13,350 bases of DNA from Bacteroidota bacterium (GCA_023418095.1 JAEZDL010000010.1:1-13350), one strand, 5' to 3'; positions 1 to 6,969 are shown, counted from the stretch's first letter. Notes: generated by a model not told the origin, from the letters alone. Translations and numbers: made by a program.

Positions 1-158
1 ACCGGTGCTTCGCGCCACCAGCTGAATTCGCCCATCTGCTTCAGGTCGCGATACACGTACCAGTGCATGTACGCCTGGAAGAGGAAAAGCGTGGCCAGCA
101 CGCCCGCCGTGATCAGGATGGTGCGGTAACGTATCGGGGTGCGCTGGAAATAGTTCAT
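1..158 (-). CDS. N-terminus of a membrane protein, possibly a sensor histidine kinase (partial)
   Basis: The reading frame starts at the ATG at 158 and runs off the left edge, so only about 52 residues are visible. It begins MNYFQRTPIRYRT, then a hydrophobic stretch (about residues 14-28, ILITAGVLATLFLF) followed by QAYMHWYVYRD and EFSWWREAP. This is a short positively charged cytoplasmic start plus a first membrane helix. The aromatic segment ending WWREAP resembles the start of the membrane domain of LytS/YehU-type sensor kinases common in Bacteroidota, but no kinase motif lies in the window, so that is a guess. A strong hairpin (174-202) lies 16 nt upstream of the start. The rest of the gene would settle its identity. 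Confidence 0.5.
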   Translation of the reverse strand, partial: MNYFQRTPIRYRTILITAGVLATLFLFQAYMHWYVYRDLKQMGEFSWWREAP

Positions 159-173
159 TCGATCAGGGAATAA

Positions 174-202
174 GGGAACAGCCCGTTGCCGGAGCTGTTC
201 CC
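174..202. other. Strong hairpin upstream of the partial gene; possible terminator or attenuator
   Basis: GGGAACAGC (174-182) pairs perfectly with GCTGTTCCC (194-202). Inside, CCG (183-185) can also pair with CGG (190-192), leaving a one-base bulge at 193. That gives about 12 bp of GC-rich stem around a TTGC loop. Read on the minus strand, the stem is followed by TTATTCCC and then, 16 nt on, the ATG of the partial gene. It could end transcription arriving from the lipoprotein gene or act as a leader hairpin. The T-run is weak, so a terminator role is uncertain. Confidence 0.5.
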
Positions 203-300
203 ATGGCCGTTCCCCTTGTTGCTTCAGGCTTCCGCAGAAGCTTGCGACCGCAGCCAAGCTATGCCGGCAAAGTGCGAAGCCACAAGGGATCGGTGATGAA
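203..300. repeat. Structured intergenic element with nested inverted repeats
   Basis: Most of the 202-bp non-coding gap (159-360) is palindromic. An outer imperfect inverted repeat has arms at 207-225 (CCGTTCCCCTTGTTGCTTC) and 276-293 (GAAGCCACAAGGGATCGG), differing by two substitutions and one indel. Inside lie GCTTC-cgca-GAAGC (228-241) and AGCTTG...CAAGCT (239-244 with 255-260). No convincing gene is present; a 60-codon plus-strand frame here has no recognisable features. The arrangement fits a REP-like or miniature-element remnant. I cannot confirm copies elsewhere in the genome. Confidence 0.4.
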
Positions 301-360
301 CGGTAGACGCAGGGATGGGACGTTCGGTTACCTGTTCATCCCAATTCTTTTGGACGGTGA

Positions 361-1161
361 TCAGCCGCCGATCGTGAACGTGTAGTCGCCCACAGTTATG
401 GAAACGATCGGATCGCAAGCTCCGCTGCCGAAATCGATCGAGCGGGCCGGCCGGCCGGCAGGAATCACCTGTTGTACACCGCTAACGATCCATGGGCAAC
501 CTATTTCAGCCCGAAGCGGCGAAACGGTATTGGTCGTGTATGCCACTCCATTCCGGTTCACTCCGCTGCCGTTGCCACTGATCGAATACACATCATCATA
601 GATCGTGGTGGAGCCTTCACCTTCGATCCATGTACGGATCCGTTGTGAGGTATGCGTGCTCGTCCAGCTGCCATCCGGCGCAGTAACGGTACCGTTCACG
701 TTCACATTGAAGTACGTCTGGCCCTGATCGTTCTGTCCTGCGTTGGTGACCGTCTTCACGCCTTGTACGTGATGATCGTTCACGTAATAATCCTGCGGCG
801 TGATAGTGATCTCCGTGCCTGCTTCACCATAAGGTCCGGCAAAGGTTACGAACAGTTTTCCGCGTCTTGACAGGCCATTCTCGCCAACGCAATTCGTGGT
901 TCCGAAATCGACTAGCATGGTATGCGGCATCGTATCCAGATCGATCGTCACACTTTGGATGCAGGGAGATCCATCCTCGCCATCCTTGTATGCGATATCA
1001 CTTTGGCGTAGTGCGTCGGTAAAGAAGAATTCTCCCTGAAAATTATCCTGAGCGGCGCTGTAGTCACGGTCCGGCATCACGGCATCATCTTCCTTCCCAC
1101 GGCAGGAGTGAAGCACGATCATCACAATAGCAAGCAAAAGGATCTGTTGAAGCTTGTTCAT
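361..1161 (-). CDS. Predicted surface-exposed lipoprotein of unknown function
   Basis: The 266-residue product starts with a lipoprotein signal peptide: MNKLQQ, a hydrophobic core (residues 7-17) and the lipobox LHSC, with the lipidated Cys at 20. RGKEDD follows the Cys; a Lys followed by acidic residues just after +1 matches the lipoprotein export signal known in Capnocytophaga and Flavobacterium, so display on the cell surface is inferred. The mature part is rich in Thr, Gly and Asn, with likely beta-strand character. A DFG-plus-Cys pattern occurs twice (DFGTTNC in the first half, DFGSGAC near the end), hinting at two related beta domains. It starts 35 bp after folA and is probably the last gene of the clc-thyA-folA transcript. 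An upstream TTG at 1200 would extend it but would spoil the signal peptide, so the ATG at 1161 is preferred. I do not recognise the family. Confidence 0.8.
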   Translation of the reverse strand: MNKLQQILLLAIVMIVLHSCRGKEDDAVMPDRDYSAAQDNFQGEFFFTDALRQSDIAYKDGEDGSPCIQSVTIDLDTMPHTMLVDFGTTNCVGENGLSRRGKLFVTFAGPYGEAGTEITITPQDYYVNDHHVQGVKTVTNAGQNDQGQTYFNVNVNGTVTAPDGSWTSTHTSQRIRTWIEGEGSTTIYDDVYSISGNGSGVNRNGVAYTTNTVSPLRAEIGCPWIVSGVQQVIPAGRPARSIDFGSGACDPIVSITVGDYTFTIGG

Positions 1162-1196
1162 GGCAGGTGTTCTTAACGCTAGGACGAACGAAGGGA

Positions 1197-1706
1197 TCAA
1201 AAGTTTCGATCCAATACCACGAATGTGAACGAATAAGCATGCCTTTCATCGGCAGGATGTTCCGATCGGCTTTTTTCCCGCCACTTCAGTGGATCGATCT
1301 CGGGAAAGAGCACATCGCCTTCCACATCGGCGTGAACTTCGGTTATGTACAACCGATCGATGAGCTCCTTTTCCAACGCCTGGCGGAAGATCTCGCCACC
1401 ACCTATAATGAATGCTTCCTCTTCACCAGATCCCCGCGCTTTTTCCAAAGCTTCTTCCAAGGAACTCATGACGATAGCGCCCGGTGCTTCATATGTCCGA
1501 TCGCGGGTAAGCACGATATTCGTACGATCCTTCAAAGGGCGGAAACGTTGCGGAATGCTTTCGTAATTGCGACGGCCGGTGATGATGTGGTGCCCGCGCG
1601 TCGTATCCGCGAAATACTTCATGTCATCGGGCAAATGCCAGGGCAGATCACCTTCGCGGCCGATCACCCGGTTGCGCGCCACGGCAACGATCCCGCTTAC
1701 GATCAT
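1197..1706 (-). CDS. folA: Dihydrofolate reductase
   Basis: The product reduces dihydrofolate to tetrahydrofolate with NADPH in the cytoplasm, regenerating the cofactor oxidised by thymidylate synthase. At 169 residues it is a normal bacterial length. The N-terminus has the family pattern: a beta strand (IVSGIVAVARNRVIG), then LPWHLPDDMKYF, where Trp23 and Asp28 correspond to E. coli Trp22 and the catalytic Asp27. TGRRNYESI and DRTNIVLTR form the NADPH/folate-binding part, and FIIGGGEIF (about residues 99-107) is the conserved Gly-rich turn near the cofactor. The ATG at 1706 overlaps the thyA stop as ATGA, implying translational coupling to thyA, the enzyme whose by-product it recycles. No key residue appears to be missing. 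Confidence 0.97.
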   Translation of the reverse strand: MIVSGIVAVARNRVIGREGDLPWHLPDDMKYFADTTRGHHIITGRRNYESIPQRFRPLKDRTNIVLTRDRTYEAPGAIVMSSLEEALEKARGSGEEEAFIIGGGEIFRQALEKELIDRLYITEVHADVEGDVLFPEIDPLKWREKSRSEHPADERHAYSFTFVVLDRNF

Positions 1707-2497
1707 ACGCTCACGTTCGCTTTTATGTGCGGATGCGGATCGTAGTTCTTCAAGCTGAAATGCTCGAACTTGAAGTCGAAGATGTTCCTGATCGATGGAT
1801 CGATCTCCATGATCGGTAACGGCCGCGGTTCCCGTGTGAGTTGTAACCTGGCCTGATCCAGGTGATCGGAATACAGATGCACATCGCCGAACGTGTGGAT
1901 GAATTCGCCCGGCTGCAGATCACACACCTGTGCGACCATCATCGTTAGCAGCGCATAGCTCGCAATGTTGAACGGAACACCAAGGAAAGTATCCGCGCTG
2001 CGTTGATACAACTGGCAACTGAGTTTTCCCTCGGCCACATAGAATTGGAAGAACGCATGGCAGGGCGGCAGCGCCATGTTGTCCACTTCCGCTGGATTCC
2101 ATGCGGTCACCATCAACCTTCGGCTATCCGGATTTCGTTTGATCATGTCGATCACCTTTGTGATCTGATCGATGCTTTTGCCGTTCGGTGCAGGCCAGTT
2201 GCGCCATTGGTAGCCGTACACCGGACCGAGATCGCCGTTCGCATCGGCCCATTCATCCCAGATCCGCACGCCGTTCTCTTGCAGGTATTTGATGTTGGTA
2301 TCACCTTTCAGGAACCACAACAGTTCGTGGATGATGCTCCGCGTATGAAGTTTCTTCGTGGTCAACAGCGGAAATCCTTGCTGCAGATCGAAGCGCATCT
2401 GGTAACCGAAACAACTGAGCGTTCCGGTGCCGGTGCGATCGGACTTTGTAACGCCATTCTCGAGAATATGGCGGAGCAGATCGTGGTATTGCTTCAT
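1703..2497 (-). CDS. thyA: Thymidylate synthase
   Basis: The product methylates dUMP to dTMP using methylenetetrahydrofolate, leaving dihydrofolate for the adjacent folA product. It has 264 residues, the same as the E. coli enzyme, and key residues fall at the same numbers: Arg21 for phosphate, Glu58 (HELLW), the Arg126-Arg127 pair (SRRL), the nucleophile Cys146 in LPPCHAFFQFYV, Arg166 in YQRSAD, Asp169, Asn177 (FNIASYALL), and His207/Tyr209 in DVHLY. It is therefore a canonical, apparently active ThyA, not the flavin-dependent ThyX. The gene starts 16 bp after clc and its stop overlaps the folA start. No promoter is visible in the 16-bp gap, so it is probably expressed from the clc promoter. 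Confidence 0.98.
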   Translation of the reverse strand: MKQYHDLLRHILENGVTKSDRTGTGTLSCFGYQMRFDLQQGFPLLTTKKLHTRSIIHELLWFLKGDTNIKYLQENGVRIWDEWADANGDLGPVYGYQWRNWPAPNGKSIDQITKVIDMIKRNPDSRRLMVTAWNPAEVDNMALPPCHAFFQFYVAEGKLSCQLYQRSADTFLGVPFNIASYALLTMMVAQVCDLQPGEFIHTFGDVHLYSDHLDQARLQLTREPRPLPIMEIDPSIRNIFDFKFEHFSLKNYDPHPHIKANVSV

Positions 2498-2513
2498 GGT
2501 GCGCAGTGCGAAT

Positions 2514-3950
2514 TTAGCCGTTCCGCGCCGGACGCTCCGTTGAAGGCGGATCGGTGGCTGCGGCCGCGGATGTGAAGTGCGACCATTCGGGCAGTGCCCG
2601 CAGGAATCGTTCCTTCATGCGCTCGTAATAGCTTTTGCGATCTATGGTGAAGGCGATGAGGTAACCGACCATGGCCGCATACATCAATTGAAAGATCGCC
2701 GAATGCCGGTCCGTCATCTCCAGCACCAGGATAGCGCTGGTGAAGGGCGATCGCGTAACCCCGCTCAGGAAAGCCGTCATTCCAGCCAGAACAAGCATGT
2801 TGTATTGTCCGCGGCTGGGATCGAACCATTGCGCGATGTAACCGCCTATGGAAGCACCTGCGGCGAGGGAAGGAGCGAAGATGCCCCCCGCGCCCCCGGC
2901 CGAGATCGAGAACAGCGGAGCTAAGATCCGTGCGCCGATGTCGCGTGCCGCTGGATCCATTTCAGCGGCGAAAAGGTATTCCTGCAACAGCGCATTGCCC
3001 GAGCCAAGCGAATGTGCCCCAAGGAAATGGAAACAACCCGCGAAGAGGAATGCACAGACCACCACGAACAGGATCTGTTCCCTACGCGCGAGCGATCGGC
3101 GCATCTTGTCGAACAACATGAGGGACCTGCAGAAGAGCGCACCCACCAGCCCGGCGATCGCCCCGATCGCGAGGATCTTGTACATGAACGAAAAGGTGGC
3201 CGGTTCCAGTTTCGGATAACCGATGATGAGGTACGGGCCGAGAAGCCATTGCGCGGTCATGCCGCTTAGGATCACAGCGGTGAGCACCGCCGTGCGGAAT
3301 TGTGCGATGTGCGTTTTGGTGAGTTCTTCCACCGCGAAAACGATCCCACCGAGCGGCGTATTGAAAGCTGCGCCAAGGCCAGCCGCGCCACCGGTTATCA
3401 TCATCACACGCCGGCTCACTTTCGGCCAAAAGGGTGGAAGAAGTTGATGCACGATGCGGTAGATGCTGCCTGCGATCTGGAGCGTTGGTCCTTCGCGGCC
3501 GATCGCTCCACCACCAAAGACCATCGCGATGCTGCTCGCGATCTTCACCAGGATGATCCGCAGGTTGAGGAATCGCCAGCTGCGATCGTTCTTCTTCTCC
3601 GTGGCCACTTCAACGGCGGCCATCAGTTGGGGAATGCCGCTACCGGCGGCGAATGGAGCGAACCGTGTGACAAGCCACCAAGAGACCACAAAGCCCAGCG
3701 GAGCGGTAAGGAAGATCCAGCGCGGATCGTCGTCCAGGATCGAAAGGTTCACTTCCTCCATCCAATGGAAGAGCTTGGCATAACCGACCGCAACGAGCGC
3801 CGTGAGCACTGCGCTAACCTGATACGGCAGCGCCAGCAGGATGAAATCCTTCGCCCTGCTGTTCACCACGTACGCCCGTATGCGTTCCAGCGCCGCGATC
3901 GTGATCTGGCGTATCCGTAGAGCGAATTGCTTTCTGTGCCTTTCGGCCAT
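2514..3950 (-). CDS. ClC-family Cl-/H+ antiporter
   Basis: A 478-residue polytopic inner-membrane protein with all the ClC ion-pathway motifs in order: GSGIP (103-107), GREGP (151-155; Glu153 is the external gating glutamate), FNTPLGGIVFAVEEL (196-210) and GGIFAP (355-360). Glu209 matches the internal proton-transfer Glu203 of E. coli ClcA, and Tyr442 aligns with the Cl- coordinating Tyr445. Both glutamates present suggests a proton-coupled exchanger rather than a passive channel. GSGIP and GREGP argue against the fluoride-exporting ClC-F branch. There is no C-terminal CBS domain, only a short hydrophilic tail. The ATG at 3950 is chosen over a TTG at 3959. It heads the apparent clc-thyA-folA-lipoprotein operon and has a good promoter directly upstream. 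Why a chloride antiporter leads a thymidylate operon is unclear. Confidence 0.94.
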   Translation of the reverse strand: MAERHRKQFALRIRQITIAALERIRAYVVNSRAKDFILLALPYQVSAVLTALVAVGYAKLFHWMEEVNLSILDDDPRWIFLTAPLGFVVSWWLVTRFAPFAAGSGIPQLMAAVEVATEKKNDRSWRFLNLRIILVKIASSIAMVFGGGAIGREGPTLQIAGSIYRIVHQLLPPFWPKVSRRVMMITGGAAGLGAAFNTPLGGIVFAVEELTKTHIAQFRTAVLTAVILSGMTAQWLLGPYLIIGYPKLEPATFSFMYKILAIGAIAGLVGALFCRSLMLFDKMRRSLARREQILFVVVCAFLFAGCFHFLGAHSLGSGNALLQEYLFAAEMDPAARDIGARILAPLFSISAGGAGGIFAPSLAAGASIGGYIAQWFDPSRGQYNMLVLAGMTAFLSGVTRSPFTSAILVLEMTDRHSAIFQLMYAAMVGYLIAFTIDRKSYYERMKERFLRALPEWSHFTSAAAATDPPSTERPARNG

Positions 3951-3956
3951 GGCCGC

Positions 3957-3988
3957 CAAAAGTAGAGGCCTCCATCGCGGCGATCAAG
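3957..3988 (-). promoter_or_regulatory. Promoter of clc (Bacteroidota type)
   Basis: On the minus strand, CTTG (3988-3985) lies exactly 20 nt upstream of TACTTTTG (3964-3957). This fits the Bacteroidota consensus TTTG, 19-21 nt, TAnnTTTG. GCGGCC follows directly. The box ends only 6 nt before the ATG at 3950, so transcription would start at or very near the start codon, giving a leaderless or almost leaderless mRNA. Confidence 0.65.
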
Positions 3989-4025
3989 CCACACGGCGAG
4001 AATGCATCAACAGGTGCGGTGGTAT

Positions 4026-4033
4026 TAGCTTCG
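4026..4033 (+). promoter_or_regulatory. Weak candidate promoter box for the AI-2E permease
   Basis: TAGCTTCG (4026-4033) matches TAnnTTTG at all but one of the fixed positions and lies 43 nt before the ATG at 4077. No clear TTTG box lies about 20 nt upstream. It is the best match on the plus strand in the 126-bp gap between the divergent genes. Confidence 0.25.
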
Positions 4034-4076
4034 GCACACTTCCGATCGGGACCGGCCCGCGATCGGTGGAAGCTCG

Positions 4077-5288
4077 ATGGCGGCGAACAAGGATCAACTG
4101 CGGCGTTTCAACGACATCGCGATGGCGGTGGTACTGGTGTTCGGCATCATGTATTTCGCCGCCGATTTCCTCAAGCCGCTGGTCTTCGCCGTGCTCGTGG
4201 CCACGCTCATGATGCCTTTCTGCCGCTGGCTGGAACGAAAAGGCGTGGCGCGCGGACTAGCAGCGATGCTGAGCGCCATAAGCGTGTTGTTGATCGTGGG
4301 AACGATGCTCGGTTTCCTGGCATTCCAGGTGAGTTCCTTCAAGGATGATGCGCCGAAATTGAAGGAGAAACTGATGGCCCATCTTGGTTCTGGGCAGAGC
4401 TACCTGAAGGAGAATTTCGGCGTTACGATCGAGGATGCGCCCACGGCGGATTCCACCGCCACCGACACGCTGCAGCAGGAGACCAGGGTGGGAGAGAAGA
4501 AGAAGGAGAGGAAAGTGGCGAAGAAGGAGGTTGAAGCAGCAAAAGGAGAAGAGGCTTCGGAAGAGAACGGGACCACCATTCCAATGGGTGAGGCCGTCGG
4601 CCATCTCTTCACGTTCCTGAAGATCGGTTTCGGTACGCTGTTCACCGCCATGATCATCTTCGCCTACATCGTGCTGCTTCTTTATTACCGCGATCGGTTG
4701 CGCGATGCCGTGGTGATGATGTTCCCGAAGGAGCGCAAGGAGCGAACGAAACATGCGCTTCGCGAAGCGGCCAACGTGGGGCAGGGCTATCTCGGCGGAA
4801 TGTTCGTGGTCACCACGATCCTGGGTACGTTGAATTCGATCGCGCTGCTGTTGATCGGCATCGATCACCCGTTCCTGTTCGGTTACCTCGCCGGATACCT
4901 CAACTTCATCCCTTTCATCGGTACCATGATGGGCGGGATCCTGCCGATCCTGATGACGCTGGTGACGGAAAGCTCCGCTGTGCCGGCTTTGTTGATCGCC
5001 GGTGCGTTCATTTTCAACCAGATCCTGGAAGAAACATTCCTTACACCCACCATCGTGGGCGATCGGGTGAACGTGAACCCGTTGTTCATCATCGTTGCGA
5101 TCGTGATCGGTGAACTGTTGTGGGGGATCGTTGGCGTGATCCTTTTCATTCCGTTGATCGCGATCGCGAAGATCATCTTCGATCACGTGGAGGAATTGCG
5201 CCCGCTGGCCCATTTCCTGGGGCAGAAGGAAGATGAAGGCCCAACGATCTTCAGGAAGTTGAAGGATCGATTGAAGCGAAGGACCTGA
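4077..5288 (+). CDS. AI-2E/PerM-family membrane permease
   Basis: A 403-residue inner-membrane protein of the AI-2E transporter (PF01594, formerly UPF0118) family. Hydrophobic helices lie at about 15-30, 32-46, 62-84, 184-204, 236-262, 264-295, 303-316 and 335-369. Family hallmarks are the GYLNFIPFIGTMMGG segment (273-287) and NPLFIIVAIVIGELLWG followed by GVILFIPLIA (334-362). Members have been linked to quorum-signal export, Na+/H+ exchange or other solutes, so the substrate cannot be named. A strongly charged Lys/Glu-rich insert (about 121-168) lengthens the soluble region before the fourth helix; typical members are nearer 340-370 residues. It is divergent from clc, and its stop lies 5 bp from the stop of the facing gene. 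Confidence 0.88.
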   Translation: MAANKDQLRRFNDIAMAVVLVFGIMYFAADFLKPLVFAVLVATLMMPFCRWLERKGVARGLAAMLSAISVLLIVGTMLGFLAFQVSSFKDDAPKLKEKLMAHLGSGQSYLKENFGVTIEDAPTADSTATDTLQQETRVGEKKKERKVAKKEVEAAKGEEASEENGTTIPMGEAVGHLFTFLKIGFGTLFTAMIIFAYIVLLLYYRDRLRDAVVMMFPKERKERTKHALREAANVGQGYLGGMFVVTTILGTLNSIALLLIGIDHPFLFGYLAGYLNFIPFIGTMMGGILPILMTLVTESSAVPALLIAGAFIFNQILEETFLTPTIVGDRVNVNPLFIIVAIVIGELLWGIVGVILFIPLIAIAKIIFDHVEELRPLAHFLGQKEDEGPTIFRKLKDRLKRRT

Positions 5289-5297
5289 TCGGATCAG
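5285..5297. other. Palindrome carrying both stop codons of two converging genes
   Basis: CTGATC (5285-5290), a central G and GATCAG (5292-5297) form a perfect 13-bp palindrome. Each arm supplies the TGA stop of one of the two converging genes. The stem is short, AT-containing and has no loop or T-run, so it is not a convincing terminator. I see no other terminator at this junction. Confidence 0.45.
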
Positions 5298-5881
5298 TTG
5301 GTCTGCTCGCGCCGCTTGATCTCGTCGCGCAACTTCGAGGCGCGCTCGTAATCCTCATGATCGAGCGCATCCTTCAGCATGGACCGGAGTTCCTCGAGGC
5401 TGTTCGCTGCGGAAGGTTTCTTCGCCGGCTTCGATCGGCTCTCGGGTTCCACTTCGGTGGCCTCCTCACCTTCTTCAACCTTCAGACCGGCTGCGCTAAG
5501 GATGAATTCGTACGTATGGATCGGGCACTGAAAACGCAGCGCCAGGGCGATCGCATCGCTGCTGCGTGCATCGATCTCCACTTCCTTGCCGTTCTGTTCG
5601 ATCACCAACTTGGCATGGAAGATCCCTTCCACCAGATCATTGATGATCACCTCCTTCATGCCGAAACCCAGCGTATCGGAAACGTTCTTGAACAGATCAT
5701 GCGTAAGTGGCCGGGCCGGTTTGATGTTCTCCACCTGGATCGCGATCGCCTGGGCCTCCACACCACCGATGATGATAGGCAGGCGCCGATCGCCTTCCAC
5801 CTCTGAAAGGATCAGCGCATAAGCGCCCGCATGCGTGTGGCTGTAAGTGATCCGCAGGAACTTGAGCTCGACCTTCTCCAT
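5294..5881 (-). CDS. Bifunctional nuclease-family protein with C-terminal UVR motif
   Basis: A 195-residue cytoplasmic protein. Residues 1-135 match the bifunctional nuclease domain (BFN/DUF151, PF02577): LPIIIGGVEAQAIAI (34-48), RPLTHDLF (57-64) and the signature DARSSDAIALALR (104-116). After an acidic and then Lys/Pro-rich linker (about 136-158), residues 160-191 form a helical UVR motif (LEELRSMLKDAL, DYERASKLRDEI) like that linking UvrB and UvrC. DNase/RNase activity has been reported for plant members; the bacterial role is poorly defined. The ATG at 5881 is chosen over an in-frame TTG at 5890. In flavobacteria this gene commonly follows etfBA, as it does here, 137 bp downstream of etfA, but it may have its own promoter. 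Confidence 0.9.
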   Translation of the reverse strand: MEKVELKFLRITYSHTHAGAYALILSEVEGDRRLPIIIGGVEAQAIAIQVENIKPARPLTHDLFKNVSDTLGFGMKEVIINDLVEGIFHAKLVIEQNGKEVEIDARSSDAIALALRFQCPIHTYEFILSAAGLKVEEGEEATEVEPESRSKPAKKPSAANSLEELRSMLKDALDHEDYERASKLRDEIKRREQTN

Positions 5882-5913
5882 ACTGTTCAATGACTTCGCA
5901 ATGGCGCTTCCGG

Positions 5914-5921
5914 CAATTTTA
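5914..5921 (-). promoter_or_regulatory. Candidate promoter box for the bifunctional nuclease gene
   Basis: On the minus strand TAAAATTG (5921-5914) differs from TAnnTTTG by one base and is followed by CCGG, echoing the extended motif at other genes in the window. It sits 32 nt before the ATG at 5881. No TTTG box is seen 19-21 nt upstream. The inverted repeat at 5950-5988 lies further upstream. Confidence 0.35.
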
Positions 5922-5949
5922 TTTCATCGGCCCGCTCGCCGGGGCATCG

Positions 5950-5988
5950 AATATACAGGAACCGGGCCTTCTTTGGGAACCGTATATT
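5950..5988. repeat. Inverted repeat AATATAC / GTATATT in the etfA-nuclease gap
   Basis: AATATAC (5950-5956) and GTATATT (5982-5988) are perfect 7-bp inverted arms 25 bp apart. Two direct GGAACC copies (5958-5963 and 5976-5981) lie between them. The AT-rich arms stand out against GC-rich surroundings. They could be operator half-sites or a weak transcript hairpin upstream of the nuclease gene. No function is assigned. Confidence 0.35.
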
Positions 5989-6018
5989 GAACGGTATCCG
6001 CAGGCGGGATCGACGCGT

Positions 6019-6969
6019 TCAACGCTCGGCGTTCAATTTTTTCGCCGCTTCGATCAGTTTCGGCAGTACTTCGAACGCATCACCCACAATGCCGTAATCG
6101 GCCGCTTTGAAGAACGGCGCTTCGGGATCCTTGTTGATCACGGCGATCACCTTGCTTCCATTCACTCCGGCGAGATGTTGTATGGCACCGCTGATCCCGA
6201 TCGCGATGTAGCAATTCGGGCGGATCGCAACGCCGGTCTGGCCAACGTGTTCATGGTGCGGACGCCAGTGCATATCTGCCACCGGACGGCTGCATGCGGT
6301 CGCTGCACCGAGCAGTTGCGCGAGTTCCTCCACCGGTCCCCAATGCTCGGGGCCTTTCATTCCGCGGCCTGCGCTCACTACGATCTGTGCTTCTGGAAGC
6401 GGAATGCCGCCACCGGCCTTGCGCACTTCCTTCACTTTGATATCAGCCGGGCCCACATCGCCAGAGTAATCCTCCACGGCTGCAGTTCCTTCACCTTTTT
6501 CGATCGGGATCGAATTGGGCATGAGGCTGATCACTTTGATCGCACTGTTGATGGAGACCCATGCCTGTGCTTTTCCGCTGAAAACATTGCGCTTCACTTC
6601 ATTGCCGCCCTGCGGAAGTGTGATCGCACCGGCGATATGGCCGGCCTTCAGGCGCGCGGCTACGCGCGGTGCCACCGCTTTGCCCGTTGCATCGTGAACG
6701 AACAGGATCACCTGGGCGTTCTCCTTCTTCGCCACATCGGTAACGAAACGGGTTAGCTGCCTGCTGTCAACATTCTTGATGGATCGGGCTACCACCACTT
6801 TGGCAGCACCCTGTGCGCCCAGTGAAGCGACCTCCGCCTGATCACCGAAGGTGAGCACCGTTAAAGCCGAACCCTGCTGATCGGCGATCTTCTTCCCGTA
6901 GGTCACGGCTTCCATGGCCGATCGCGGGATCCGATCCCCTTGCGTATCAATGAAAACGATCACACTCAT
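6019..6969 (-). CDS. etfA: Electron transfer flavoprotein, alpha subunit
   Basis: The alpha subunit pairs with EtfB to form a soluble FAD/AMP flavoprotein that carries electrons from acyl-CoA and related dehydrogenases to the quinone pool through ETF:quinone oxidoreductase. The 316 residues match the usual length. The N-terminal nucleotide-fold half (1-185) precedes the FAD-binding half: VVSAGRGMK (197-205), then SRPVADMHWRPHHEHVGQTG (227-246), YIAIGISGAIQHLAG (254-268) and KVIAVINKDPEAPFF (273-287), all family signatures for flavin binding. It lies 72 bp downstream of etfB in the same direction with no visible promoter between, so the two are probably co-transcribed. The intervening spacer is TTCAACCT-rich. 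I see no extra ferredoxin domain of the kind found in some bifurcating ETFs. Confidence 0.97.
   Translation of the reverse strand: MSVIVFIDTQGDRIPRSAMEAVTYGKKIADQQGSALTVLTFGDQAEVASLGAQGAAKVVVARSIKNVDSRQLTRFVTDVAKKENAQVILFVHDATGKAVAPRVAARLKAGHIAGAITLPQGGNEVKRNVFSGKAQAWVSINSAIKVISLMPNSIPIEKGEGTAAVEDYSGDVGPADIKVKEVRKAGGGIPLPEAQIVVSAGRGMKGPEHWGPVEELAQLLGAATACSRPVADMHWRPHHEHVGQTGVAIRPNCYIAIGISGAIQHLAGVNGSKVIAVINKDPEAPFFKAADYGIVGDAFEVLPKLIEAAKKLNAER

Noticed and set aside
203..385. Possible 60-codon gene in the non-coding gap
   Set aside because: It runs through the inverted repeats and into the end of the lipoprotein gene, and has no recognisable protein features.
2494..2829. 111-codon minus-strand frame overlapping the end of clc and the start of thyA
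   Set aside because: It is an alternative frame within clc; the clc motifs and the thyA start are secure.
4257..5213. 318-codon minus-strand frame opposite the AI-2E permease
   Set aside because: Composition dominated by Arg, His, Asp and Gln as expected of the complement of membrane-protein codons; no motif.
5890..6756. 288-codon plus-strand frame opposite etfA
   Set aside because: etfA is unmistakable on the other strand; this frame has no family features.
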